From Perognathus longimembris pacificus (taxonomy: Eukaryota; Chordata; Mammalia; Rodentia; Heteromyidae), in assembly GCF_023159225.1 (NCBI RefSeq), contig NC_063181.1:13165606-13229605 (forward strand): DNA of 64,000 nt, written 5' to 3'. The number at the start of each line of letters is the position of its first letter. Within the stretch, counting starts at the first letter, position 1. The position numbers were made by a program, and so were the translations under genes. Positions 48,105 through 60,261 of this stretch are shown piece after piece. A model generated the notes under the pieces. That model saw nothing but the letters and a program-made list of their open reading frames with translations, did no database searches and was not told the DNA's origin.

Positions 48105-48206
48105 GCATGAGGGACAAGATAACAAACAGTACAAGAAATGTATCCAATGCCTAACGTATGAAACTGTAACCTCTCTGTGCATCAGTTTGATAATAAAAAT
48201 TGAAAA
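48105..48206 (+). mobile_element. 102-bp LINE-1 micro-insertion
   Basis: Only the end of the LINE-1 3'UTR ('gcatgagggacaagataaca' to 'tgataataaaaattg') plus an A-tail. A perfect 16-bp duplication AAAAATCAGAAAGGCC is at 48089-48104 and 48207-48222. Confidence 0.96.
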
Positions 48207-48222
48207 AAAAATCAGAAAGGCC

Positions 48223-50255
48223 AAAGTACTTAAGCTTAATTAATAAAGGAGTTGTATGGGAGCAAGGGAAGAAGGTAGAATACATGCTTTTTATATTTCT
48301 ACAGTTTCGTTTAAGGACAGTGTTTGCCAGTTACAGCAAATTTTTGCTTCCTCTGGATGTTATAGTATCTTGTAGTTTTGGTTGGAAAGAACCATTCTCA
48401 TGAACCTTCCCATGCCTTGCTGCCCATTGGCAACGTGGATGGTTATAGAGCTCTTTTTATAGTTCTGAGGTAAAAATTCCTTTTTGGGGATGCAATTTGA
48501 AAGTGAGTTCATAGCAGAGGTGAAGGCTTGCACTTGCTATGAACTATGCCTCCTACCCAAACCCAACAAAATACTGTCTGTCTCACTTTACAGAGTAGAA
48601 ATTTTGCTATTTGTTGCGACATATGCCACAGTACGTGAGAGAAACATGAGTGCGTATTATGGCCAGAAGACTAGAGTGTAGAAAAAAATGCAGTTGGTAA
48701 TCTGAAAGAAATCTTATTTGGAACTCAATGGAGAACTTTTATTGTCTTCTGAGATTTGCAAGCTTAATTTCATTAGGTATATAAACTGACATATTCAGTT
48801 TTAGCTGAGTTATTGTTAGCATACTTTCTGGCTGGATGATTATTCATCCCTAAAAGTTTTGCTATATTTTTCTTTCTCTATTACATCATAACTTTCATTC
48901 CCCAAAGAAAATGCCAGATCTTCAAAAACTGTTTTTTTCTTATTGATCAAATTGCTCTTTATAATTTCTTCACAGAAAATGTCAATAAACCTAGCTTCTT
49001 TCTTTGAATCTGCAAGTAAAATATTAAGCATCTCTCCCAACTGAATGATATAATTTTGTGCTAATTGCTAAAAAATATTTGGAGACAAACTTTCCCCTTA
49101 CCTCTTTCTACCCAACAATCCCAAACAAAACCATAAAACAAAAACAATGGACATCTGATCCCCAGCATAGCAAGACATGAGAAAAATCAATTTCATAACT
49201 GACTTCCATATTACTGATCCTGGTTTTGAAACTCCTTTAAAAATACTTCATTGCTTTTTCTTTAGCCTGCTCTTTTTGAAGATGAAAGAAAACAAAATCA
49301 AATATAGAAATTCACTGAGGAACAACTACCAACTTTTGAGTATGCTAATGTTAGTGTTGATATACGTGCATAGAAACAATGACTGAAATCAATGTATATG
49401 AAGAAAGGCTAGGGTATTTCTGAGGAATGTAGTTAGCTAAGATTTACCTTGGCAGTACAAATATTCTGGGGTTAGAGCAAGAGTTCACAGTCATCAAAGA
49501 TAGTTAATGCATGCTATAATAATTATAATTACATTGAGTTACTCTCCTTCTGCCCAGGGAAAAACTGTAGGTAGCTGAAATCCATCCAGAAGACAGCTGC
49601 TTGGACATGTCAGGAAGCTAATTAAAAAATTCCAGGATGAATCTAAAGATGAGGGGCCAGGCTAAACAAGCAAGGGCCATGCTGAGTGTATGAAGGCCGA
49701 ATCACTAGCCGATCACTCTTCTGTATGAACCTGTCTCCTTTATGACAAGGTCAATGGTGGCCCAGGAGACAGTACTGGCCATAAAAATTCTAATGCCTTC
49801 AATGGGAGCCTCCCAGAGGGAAACTCAGCAGTGAGCCTTTTGGGCAAACAGATCATAGATCATCATCATGACAGATATACTCTCTGGACCTGTCTAGTGA
49901 CAGATTGCTTGTTAATAAATAGTTTGTTAATAAGCAGGACAACTGAGAGTTGAATGTTGATGTTGAGTCAAAGGTCGTGTCTGTCAATCTGTTTATCCTG
50001 TAGTGTTTGTCCTTCATTGAAGGTACTGTGGGTTTCCTTAAAATAAAAGATGAAGAAAATGAATGCTCTGTGGTCAAATCAGATAGTGAATTTTTTCAAG
50101 CCCACAATTAAAAAAAATTACTTTGCGAATTACAAAATAATCCCATAATGTAAGAATTATCAGCCTGTGTATATTTTAGACACATTAGAAGAAAGTGTCC
50201 TTTAAAATAATTTATCTTCTTTAGCCTATTGACATTATAATTACCATGGATAATG
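48223..50255. other. Unassigned stretch
   Basis: No recognised gene or repeat. Frames are under 75 codons. 49540-49850 is somewhat richer in GC than its surroundings. Confidence 0.4.
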
Positions 50256-50258
50256 TTA

Positions 50259-50658
50259 CTAAGTGGCCTGAGACTTGAAAGTATTCCCAACCAGGAGGTG
50301 ACTAATGGAAGCCGAATTTTTGATGAGCTTTAATTGGTGTTGAGTTTGAAGAATTAGTTGAACTGAAGTTAAATAAGCAATTTCAAATATTTTCAGTTCA
50401 AAATGACCATCAATAGCCACAAGGTCATGGAGTAAATTTGCTCTCTTAAAAGCTTGGAGAAATGCATTTGGATATAAATTCACAGCACTGTAAGAAGAGG
50501 CTTCGTCTAGGCATTCCATTAGGAGGTTTAATGAGTCCAGCTACAGAAAACACTTTGCCAGCCTCCTTCAGAAGATCAATCTTCATCGGGAAGGGATCCA
50601 CTAGACTGAAGATACAGAGTACATTTGGGTAAGGAAGTGAACGAATAAAGGACCTCAA
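50259..50658 (-). other. Overlapping unassigned open frames, possible decayed pseudogene
   Basis: On the minus strand, 70 codons (50658-50446) and 86 codons (50519-50259) overlap in different frames, with protein-like composition (for example DPFPMKIDLLKEAGKVF, then LHDLVAIDGHFELKIFE). The pair would fit one coding sequence broken by a frameshift near 50460-50510, but I recognise no family and see no A-tail, so chance is a real alternative. Confidence 0.2.
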
Positions 50659-50659
50659 T

Positions 50660-52325
50660 TAGATATGCCTAGAATGATGAGTTAAGGACATCGTGCCAAC
50701 ACTACCTAGGACTTGGTAGTAAGAATGATGTAGGGTATATTTAGATGTAGCATATAATTATTTGCATCGGCATTATATACATGTATCTGATTGAAACAAT
50801 GGTATGTTTTTCCTACATAATATGGCTCTCCTATGTGAGTGTGCATACATGCACAAATTCACACACATACATATCTATCTATATATGTGGGTATAGGTCA
50901 TTAAAGCTTATTTTAAATGAATGTGGAACTAGGAAATGTGTATTACACTTTCAAATGCAAAAAGGATGAATCTGAAATTACAAAATTTCATCCAATGTGC
51001 ACACAAAACAATTCATCTGTATGTATCTTAGTTGCTGATCAAAAATTATATATATATCCCTTTTGTGTTCTATCTCAGAAATAATTTGTATCCATCTTTT
51101 GCCAGCTTTAATTCCTTATTGGGGCATTTACAATACATGGTAAAAAGTATTTAGTTCTATTCCATTTAGTTCCCAAATCTGTTTGCTGTCTTCTCTCTAA
51201 AATTTTAAACAAATGAAAATGATATCATCTATATCAAATATTACACTATTTTCCCTTTAAATACAGAAAAACTTTAAATAGTTTGTCAGTGGCAATATTT
51301 AAATTTCTGGTTAACCTTTTGAAAGAGAATGCGTAAACTTTTTTTTTTTGAAATTGAAAACAGATTGAGAGATAGAAAACAACAACCCTGTCAGCCAATG
51401 GAAGCACATTTACACTTGACTGAGGGAGGCTCCAGTATTTTCTGGAGACCAGGGACTAGGCAGGACATTTCAGCACATAATCAAGATGTGAGACATGATG
51501 GCAAATATGTAGGAGGTGAAAGGTCATCAAGAGGATGTACTCATTCTGGAAGGAGCCTGTGTAGTGAACAAGTTTCACCTCCAAACTGGTGACACAACCC
51601 ATAATCAATAGAGACTTAGAGTGTGTTCACAATGAGAAGCACTTCACCTGAGTGATTAGGGTAATTAGTGCTTTTATTTCGAAGGCAAAGATGTGAGAGA
51701 AGAAACTTGGGATTTACATCCACAATTTCATTCAGGGAAATGTTAGCAAAGGGTTTCTGGGCAGAAATGAGAGTTAAAAAATACACCATTCCACAGAGTG
51801 AATCTTTATTCCTGTGCTCCCTTGATAAAATTATTTGACTTTATTAGTAGACAGTGTTGCCACTGAATGTCAAAGTCCCAGCATTCATCAGGATTAGTAA
51901 TGTCTGGGCTAGTCTTTCATCATGTGCCACAGGAATTTGTTCAGTAATGACTTGAAAAAGTCTCAAAAAGAGAGTTTATGGCCAAGCAGGAAAAGACACA
52001 GGAAGTCCCTTTCTCACATGCATTTCTTTTCATTTTCTTTATTTGAACAGAAAACAGGAACACTTTTTATTCATTTTTCATTCTGGTCAGAAGTTTTCAT
52101 TCTGGTCAGTTATTTAGCAAGTAACAGAAAATGATTAAACACTTGGATACAACTACTCATATGGTTTTTCTAACAACTACAGAAAGATATATACTTAAGC
52201 AAACCATTCCTGAACACAAATTTTTACTCTAAAGACAAAAGTTGAAAAAGTAAAATAATTTAAACAAAGAAAAAATTATATCTTGTTATTGACTATAAAT
52301 CTACAGATATACATATGTTTATTTA
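50660..52325. other. Unassigned stretch
   Basis: Short TATC/CATA runs near 50860-50885. 51330-51600 is more GC-rich and open for 87 codons on the plus strand, with no family recognised. Confidence 0.4.
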
Positions 52326-52364
52326 GAGATAGATGATAACTCTAGGGCATATTGAAATATCATG

Positions 52365-52458
52365 TAGATATATATGCATGTATCCATCTATGTATTTATG
52401 TATGTATCTGTCTGTCTGCCTTTATGTATACGTATATATATATATATCTGTTGGTCTG

Positions 52459-52489
<31 letters not shown>
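52365..52489. repeat. TATG/(TA)n/(TC)n compound microsatellite
   Basis: TATG/TCTG-type tetranucleotides, then (TA)6, then about 15 uninterrupted TC units at 52460-52489. Confidence 0.92.
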
Positions 52490-52493
<4 letters not shown>

Positions 52494-54220
52494 TCTTAGT
52501 AAAGCTAGTAAAACTCAACATCATTCTGGTGTTACAGTCCCCAGTGAAAATTTGTAAATTCACCCCAGGGCCAATTCAAATAATATTTCTTTTCAGAAAA
52601 GGCTGAGTTTTTAGTACATTATGTAGATTGCTCTGCAGATTTTGTTTTTTGAAGAAACTAATATTATTGTATATCATCTCATTTTGTAACATGAAGGTAA
52701 TTTCCCTAAAAAATGTAGACCTGGCACTTTTTTAAATGAAGTGCTGTGTTTGTAGAACTAACAGAGGCATGTTTTGCACACGTCTAGTCTTCTTCTTGTA
52801 AGTCTTGTGTAATATTCCATAGAGGGCATCGTGTACTCCATTCTATCTATTCTGCCAGTCAAGGGCAAAGTTGTTCTTTAAAATGTCTTTCTCCTATATG
52901 TAAGGAGATATTAATACCCTGTTCTTTTGGTCCTCATTAGGTTAAGCATTTCTATGGTACATAATCATGGGAATATAATTTCTTTCCTGTTACTGTGTCT
53001 TTGTCAATCAATATCCCCATCATTCAAATACTGCTGGATTCTGTACCTTTCTTTCAGTCTCTCTGCAGTTTAAATCCTCACGGGTTCAGTAGCCTCTTTT
53101 TTTTTTTTTAATACTCTATGTTATCTATTCAAAGAAATTTCCGTGTCAGTGCTGGATTGATCTTTCTAAAACACCTGATTGTTTGCTTTCTGTTTCTCTG
53201 GGTTTTCTTCAAAATCTTTATAGAATAATTCCTTTGAAACTGTGCCATTTCTTCATTGGTTATTGGGTCTTCAGCTTCCCCCAGCCACTGCCAAACACAA
53301 ACAGGCATATGCAAAGGACCAATAATCAAATAACCATAGTTGCAAGGGATGTATTTTGGACAATATACTAGTAAAAGGATATACTAAAGAGTTAGCTGAT
53401 ATAAAATTACAAAATTTTCATTTTAGTCTGAAATCCTGGCAATAAAAAAGAAATCTACCAAATTAAAAATTCTTGAGTGCTCCTATCTTTACATCTGTCA
53501 CATTCTTTTTAATATTATACTTGCACAGTCTTCCTGCATATTGTAACTATCTATTTTCTTTCTAGTTTATATGGTTACATTGGATATTTCTCCTATGTCT
53601 CTGAAATGGTTATTACTTTTTTCTCCTTTGCAAACTGCATAAATAACAGGACAATTATGTTGTAGAAAAATTGCCTAACACATTTTTGCGAGAGTAATTA
53701 GTGCATACCATTATGAGGACATAATTGCATATTTTAGTAATTGCCAACAATATATTTATCATTCTGTTAAATATTATATTTCTCATACCAGATACCTGAC
53801 TTCTGTAGCCCTTGTAAGAATGAACAATTGACAATGTCTAACCCACTGTTTGGAGTACATCCTAAGTTGATTTATAGGTTCTTTTCTCGAGATTTTTGCC
53901 AATGGCCTTTACACTTCAGTTGTCTTCTCTATGCTTAGTCTGTCTTCTGTCAATCTATCCTTGATACAACAGAGTGATGGTCCCAAAATTTAAATTACTT
54001 AAAGACACTCCATATCTATAAACCTTCCAATGGTTCTTTCTTTGTTAATGTAAAATCAAGTCCAAATCATTAAATTGGTCTATAACCTGTATATGTTTTC
54101 CTTTTCTGAATGAGTATTTGACTATTTTTCCAAATGAAAAAATTAACCCCAAGTTAAAATTAGACTAATTTTCTGGAAAATGCCCAAATTGATTGCAATT
54201 TCCTGTGTGTATTTTCTTCT
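52490..54220. other. Unassigned stretch
   Basis: 52795-52870 faintly resembles antisense old LINE-1 text ('taatattccatag'). Otherwise nothing recognised. Confidence 0.4.
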
Positions 54221-54224
54221 TTTG

Positions 54225-54475
54225 AGTTTTTAAATTATCTTTAGGTAGTTATACAGAGAAATTAACATTTAACAAAGCAGTTTATGAATACAATATATCT
54301 TGATCAGTGTCACCGCTTTTAGTATTCTCACCTCTTCCTGCCTGATCCACTCTCTTAAGTTACTGTATAGCTTTTCAAGTCTGAGCCTTCCTACCTTTCT
54401 GATGTTATCCCATTATCCTTTGGCTCACTGAGCCCCAATCACTCCCCAGTCTTAGATTTCCATACATACCATGTG
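54225..54475 (-). mobile_element. Older LINE-1 3'UTR
   Basis: 'ttaggtagttatacagagaa', 'atgaatacaatatatcttga' and 'tcagtgtcaccgcttttag' match the antisense 3'UTR at 43790-44190. Confidence 0.7.
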
Positions 54476-55137
54476 TCAGAGATATCCCTCAAACACATTG
54501 GCTGTTCCCTGTATGCAGGACATCTGAATTCAGATACATAAATTTTTCATGTCATGTTGGTGCTCAAGTGTCTTCTCATTTGTGTCTTAACCTGTCCTTA
54601 TATATTATACATCATGCTACGTTCTCACGGCCAGCTCTTCACTATTTTAGCATAACGAAGCATGAATTATATTTTATATATTTGGTATTATTGATTACCT
54701 TGACTGTTTTATTTTGTGGACCTCAGATTATAAGTCTTTTGGTGGCATGCTTTGCTAGATGATCTATCATCAGCATAATAAAGGATCTAAAACAAAGTCT
54801 GGGTTCAAAATGACTGATTATTGGCAGAAAGAATGGAAGCATGAATTTATGAATAAAAAATGAAAAACGACCAGTCTTTCTGACAAGTGACTTATCCCAT
54901 CTCATTTAATACTTACAACAGCTCTCTGAGCTTATGAGTAATCTTAAACATGAGGTGCTATTACACTAAATGTTAGCTTGTCATATACATGTCACAAAAA
55001 GTATGAAGACAGGGAAACTTGTAATAAAACCACAGTAAGGGCAGGGGAGAAAAGTACTTTTATTTTTTTGAGAGCTCATGGTTCTAGATAGTTCAAAGAG
55101 AAATATGCCTGTGTTTTCCTTTTCATTTGAATTTAAT
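54476..55137. other. Unassigned stretch
   Basis: No recognised feature. Confidence 0.4.
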
Positions 55138-55152
55138 AAAATACAGTACTAA

Positions 55153-55344
55153 GGCTGGGAATGTGGCTTGGTAGTAGAGTGCTTGCTTAGTGCCTTAGTG
55201 CCTTAGTTTCGATCCATCAGCACCACATAAATGAAAGAGCCGGAAGTGGCACTGTGGCTCAAGTGGTAGAGTGCTAGTCTTGACCAAAAACAAGGCAGGG
55301 GCAGGACTCAGACTCTGAGTTCAAGCCCCAGGACTGGCAAAAAA
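55153..55344 (+). mobile_element. IDL-Geo-like SINE, older
   Basis: A diverged dimer. The left half retains 'agtagagtgcttgcttagtg', and the right half has the canonical A-box 'tggctcaagtggtagagtgc' and B-box GTTCAAGCC. The duplication is AAAATACAGTACTAA (55138-55152) and AAAATACAATACTAA (55345-55359), with one mismatch. It appears closer to the 7SL-Geo right monomer than younger copies are. Confidence 0.88.
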
Positions 55345-55573
55345 AAAATACAATACTAATACTATAAGGATTGGTCAGGCCATGACTTAAAGCTTTGTGC
55401 AGTGATTTCCTTTTGCTGACTAATACGTGTAAGGTTTATCTAACTCATTTTTTTCCTTAAAGTGAAAGCTTTTCAACAATAAAAAAATCATACAAACCAA
55501 CAAAAGAGAAATCAGTAACAAATGGATCCTAGAAGAAAATGCATATGAGTAGAGTTTTAGAAATGTGTGGGCA

Positions 55574-55790
55574 TGGCTGGGGATATGGCCTAGTGGCAAG
55601 CACTTGCCTTGTATACTTGAAGCCCTGGTTTCGTTTCCCCAGCACCACATATACAGAAAATGGCCAGAAGTGGCGCTGTGACTCAAGTGGCAGAGTGCTA
55701 GCCTTGAGCAAAAAAGAAGCCAGGGACAGTGCTCAGGCCCTGAGTCCAAGGCCCAGGACTGGCAAAAAAAAAAAAAAAAAAAAAAAAAAA
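55574..55790 (+). mobile_element. IDL-Geo SINE
   Basis: A full dimer with about 28 A. A perfect 15-bp duplication AGAAATGTGTGGGCA is at 55559-55573 and 55791-55805. Same orientation as the copy about 420 bp upstream. Confidence 0.96.
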
Positions 55791-55805
55791 AGAAATGTGT
55801 GGGCA

Positions 55806-56930
55806 CTGGTTAGGTAAAAAATGACAGCAGAAACTATATTACATTGTGTGAATAAGTAAAAACAACGAAAATGAATTTATACAGAGCTGAGAGTGATAGA
55901 AATAGTAGAAAAGGCAGGTACCACATGTAAACAAGAACAGCAGGATTACATTCCTGAAAATTCGATTTTCCCAAATCTAACATTTCTTCTTCTGAGACCC
56001 TCACATAAAGAAGATTAAAACAATATATTGTGTTGTTTATTCACATTTAATTTTAAAGGGAATTTTCTAGCTCATGCTTTATCAACTCACCTTTTTCTTG
56101 ATAGAAAGAAGAGATTGTTTAATGGACAATGTTGTTAGTATCATATCTGTGTGGGAATTTTTCTATATCATCTTGCAAAGAGATGGTTTACTTACTAGGG
56201 TTTGAGAACTCCTTTACTAATCGTATCTTTTTTGTATGTATTATTAACTATAAATAAGACCTATAAATTCTGTGTAACTACCTTCACACATGTCAAGTCG
56301 ACTGTCATTTGTTAATAGTCACTTTGGAATTTCATGGTGTGTATAAATTGTGACAGCTTTACCTAATAAATAACAGCGAACGTCTTTGGAGATTTCAAAA
56401 CTGTCAAATACCACTGCTCTGTGGGAGATGTTCAGCTTTGCTGCTATTTGATCTCCTCCTTCCAAATGACATCTTTCTAAGTCTCTTGCTGTGACTTTAA
56501 TATGCACAATTTGAAAAATTGCTTCAAAATTGTACATACTAGAACATCCCATTCACAATAATAACATTTTAAAACAAATTTTTACCACCTTTCTATAAAA
56601 GGTGTGATTGTCAAAATTTTGTTTCTCATTCAAGACTTCATTCCTTGCTGGCTTCAAACATAGAAGGGCCACATGGAAGGATCCTTCGGTGTTGATTCGT
56701 ACACTAAGCTCATGGAAGCTTCTGGTGACCCAGAAATCATCAGCTTCACCAGGGACAAAATATCACTAGACATAAGAGAGAGAAATCGAAATGGAAGTGT
56801 ATCAAGTATACTTTCTCATTTTTGTGATCCTAATCAATTTCTTACCTTTGCGCCTCAGGACTTCATTATTAGTATTATAGAAAGAAACTTACAATATATA
56901 CAGAATTTTAGTTTGTAAAGAATAGATTTC
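55806..56930. other. Unassigned stretch
   Basis: Frames at 56319-56552 (minus, 77 codons) and 56673-56918 (plus, 81 codons) have no family that I can name. Confidence 0.35.
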
Positions 56931-56984
56931 CCATCTTATCTCTTTGATGACCCACTGAACATTCACCAATGTGTTGTTCAAACT

Positions 56985-58205
56985 CCTCTTCAGTTTGTAT
57001 ATTTTCAGTGGTTTCTTTTGTGGCTAAGACCTAGTTTTATTCCATTATGATCTGACCGGATACAGGTGTTATTTCAATTTTTTAAAAAATGTTGAGCCTT
57101 GCTTTAAGACTTAAAATACAGTTTATTGCTATGGGCTGTCAAGAAAGTTCTGCAGATGTCTGTTAGGTCCAAATGGTCTATGTTATTATTTAAATCTGAG
57201 ATCTCTATGTTGACTTTTTTCCTGGCTGATGTTTCCATTGAAGAGAGTAGGATGTTGAAGTCTTGAGCTATCATTGTGTTTGGATCTAGGTGTGTCTGTA
57301 AGTCCACTATTTTTTGTCAGACAAAGCTGGGTGCGGCAGAATCTGATAGATGTTAAGAATTGTTGTGTCTTCCTGGTGGAGAGTTCCCTTTGTTAATATG
57401 AAGTGACTTTAAAAATATTTTCTAACTAATTTTCATTTGAGATCCATTTTATTAGATATAAATATTACTACTGAAGCCTTTTTACAAGATCCATTTCTTT
57501 GGAAGATTTTGTTACAATGTTTCACCTTAAGGAAATATTTGTGGATACAGTGAAGATATTTGTATTCCCATGTTCATTGCTGTGCTACTCACCATAATCA
57601 TGCTATGGAAATAGCCCAGCTATCCTTCAATAGAAGAACTAATCAAGAAGAAAAATATATTCTTTATGGATGAGTAAAATTCATACATATAATTTTGATT
57701 ACATAAAATTATTTTATGAATATATTATTTTACAAATATAATATTTGAAGGGAAATGGATGGATTTGGGAAAAATACTTGAGTTAGGACGGGTTCAGAGT
57801 AACAAAGGATGCATATTTTCTCTCATTTTTAAGATTTAAATCTTATTTATAAGAATATATGTAAATATGAAAGGTCATATGTACATGTATAAAAATATGT
57901 CAACAATGAATAATATATGCAGGCAGTATTCCAATGGTATAAATCTTAAACAATGAATTTACAGTTGAACAAAATGAGTATCGACAGGCTGGAACATATG
58001 TTGGTGGGAAAGGTAAGGTCAAGGGGAGGGGCTCGATTAATGGAGAGAGGAAGGGTGAATAAATGCAGTCATACTCTTCAATGTAAGTTGCATAGGTAAA
58101 TTGTGGAGATGAGTGTGGTTGGAAGACATGGGGAGAATGATGAAAGGGGATTGCATTCATCAAGATACATTGTATACATACACTGACATATTGAATTAAA
58201 ACCTC
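56985..58205 (+). mobile_element. Older LINE-1 with 5' inversion
   Basis: 56985-57540 is antisense ORF2 endonuclease-region sequence; on the minus strand residues such as DFNILLS and LDLTDICRTF (coded within 57104-57307) match the end of the LINE-1 endonuclease domain. At about 57541 the orientation flips to sense ORF2 C-terminus ('cccatgttcattgctgtgct', 'ggaaatagcccagctatcc') and 3'UTR ending 'gaattaaaacc' near 58205. The arrangement is that of twin priming in an older insertion; no target duplication survives. Confidence 0.72.
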
Positions 58206-58211
58206 TTTTTA

Positions 58212-58800
58212 CAGCTATACTAAGTGAGGTGAGCCAGACCCAAAGAAACATGGACTATGGTCTCCCTCAAAGGGAATAATTAGCACAGATTTAGGCTAGT
58301 CACAGCAGAGGATCACAAGAGCCCAATAGCTATACTCTTATGAACACAAAAGATGATACTAAGTGAAATGAACTCCATGTTATGGAAACTCCATGTTAGA
58401 TCACTGTTGTAATCAACATGCGATGTGAAACTGTAGCTTCTATTGCTGATGATCCTCTCGTATCCCCTTTCTGTGGTTGTACCTGCACTATCTCTGTATC
58501 TTATCTGAGTACATTGGAAACCGTGTATACAGGTATTAGAACTAGGAAACTGAAAGAGAATACCAAAATCGAGAGACACAGGGTAAACAAGACAAACAAT
58601 TACAAAAGCAATACTTGCAAAACTGTTTAGTATAAATTTACTGAACAACTCATGGGGGGAAAGAGAAAGGGAGAGGGGGGATGGGAGGAATGAGGGAGGA
58701 GGTAACAAACAGTACAAGAAATGTATCCAATGCCTAACGTATGAAACTGTAACCACTCTGTGTATCAGTTTGACAATAAAAATAAAAAAATGAAAAAAAA
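58212..58800 (+). mobile_element. Younger LINE-1 3' end
   Basis: It starts in the last ORF2 codons ('actaagtgaggtgagccaga') and continues through the whole 3'UTR with a G-rich polypurine run (58652-58690) to 'tttgacaataaaaataaaaa'. It inserted at or beside the A-rich end of the older LINE-1. No convincing target duplication is seen. Confidence 0.88.
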
Positions 58801-58947
58801 GTATTGAGTGACTAGTATGTCAACATATAAATTGGAATGGAGGAATAGGAATACAATTCACCTATTAAAATGTTGAAATCTAAAAAAAAAACTAACGAAA
58901 AAAGAATGGGCAGACATCATTTGCATTGTTGTAAGAAGGTCAATGTT

Positions 58948-59028
58948 GCTCTCTCTCTCCCTTCTCTCCAGCCATGGATCATCTTGGCCACAGGCCAGCA
59001 GTTCGGTAATAAACTTTCTTTCCTGCCT
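58948..59028 (+). repeat. 5' R region of the retrocopy
   Basis: It starts within a short CT repeat (58949-58960) and runs to CCTGCCTG. AATAAA is at 59008-59013. It matches the 3' R at about 61140-61228 except for two substitutions and a shorter CT tract. Confidence 0.85.
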
Positions 59029-59084
59029 GAATACCGTGTGGCGTTCTCCTTTACCGGCTACCTACTTTAAAAACCAAACATATA

Positions 59085-59102
59085 TGGTGCCGTGATTCGG
59101 AT
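59085..59102 (+). promoter_or_regulatory. Primer-binding site, tRNA-His type
   Basis: TGGTGCCGTGATTCGGAT equals the complement of the 3' end of mammalian tRNA-His (expected TGGTGCCGTGACTCGGAT) at 17 of 18 positions; the difference would still pair as G-U. It follows the U5 end AACA (59077-59080) after 4 bases. Retroviruses use such a site to start minus-strand DNA synthesis. Confidence 0.85.
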
Positions 59103-60242
59103 GGGGCTTAAGAGCCAGGACAGGCGGAATTCCCATCTATTTTTCTTCTTTTTCTGGGAGTATCCCCAGTCCTGATGGCCCTTTTTCCACAAACCGAACT
59201 GCTGCGAGTTGCCACGCGGCACTTTTCACTAATAACATTGCTGGCCTCCACACCCACCTCCACCTCCACACCACTTGTCTACCCTGGTGAGTGAAACTGC
59301 TGCTGCTCGGGTTCTCTGCCGCTCCATCTGCCGCTTCTGCCTGCCGCTTCTGCCCGGTAAGCTCATCCACTCACCAGGCACCGCCCTCCTGTGCTTTTTG
59401 GGTTTTGCATCACAGTCACACCCAAGCCAGGAAACTGCTAGCACGCCTCTTGACAGTGCAATGAGGCCTGCTCGAAATATTCGCTCAGATACAGTTTTTG
59501 CCACTGCAATGGTAAATGGTTAGAAGTCACTTATATTCAGGCTCTCTCTTTCTCTTTTCCTCTTTTTCACTTCCTTTTTCTCCCTCTCTCTCTCATCTTC
59601 CTGCTTACTTGCTTACTTTATAAAATTCCCAAGTCGTACCATCGTTGTGTGCCTTGCTCACAAAGCTGCCTCTTTTCACAGACCTCTGAAACTGAGGCTT
59701 GACCACCAATGTGCTTTGTCAGCAAAGATATCTAAAAGTTCTTTTCTCTAGCATTGAACACGTGGTGAATATTGGGTTTAACAGGCATCAGCTCAGGCAC
59801 CATTATACCATGCCACGTGTTCTCTGTTAGTGTGTTTGTGTGTCCTGCCACCCCCCTCAACATGGCATCCCACTGGAGTTTATCAAAATATGGTTTCTCC
59901 ATTTGATAATCTGAAAATTGTTGTTTGCTAGCAAAATTGTTTTTCTAACCGGCCACGTTGTTTTAATATATTGGGCAAAAAAAAGTCATTTACTATTGGA
60001 ATTCCAAGAGTCTACTGCTGTAATTCATTTTTGCATGCTGTAAAACCTATGTGCACAGTGTGTATGTCTGTGTAAATGTCATTTGTTAGTATGTCCATCT
60101 AGCTATAGATCTGTGCTAAAACTCATCACATCTACTGAGTTTTGTCATTGCAGAATTCTGGCACGTATTTGGTCAGTTCTTGACAATGTACAGGTAAGCT
60201 CTAGTCCCCTTGGTCTCATTGTTTTAATTTGAAGTAAAAAAA
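59103..60242 (+). other. Non-coding interior of the retrocopy
   Basis: It has a candidate splice donor CGGTAAGC (59355-59362), left unspliced, and a long pyrimidine tract at 59533-59592. The longest sense frame is 82 codons (59275-59523) with no retroviral domain. Confidence 0.6.
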
Positions 60243-60261
60243 GGGATTTTGTGGCAAAGAC

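Noticed and set aside
58212..58800. A target duplication for the younger LINE-1 (TATTGA at 58188 and 58802)
   Set aside because: Only six bases match, and they are not adjacent to the element's 5' end.
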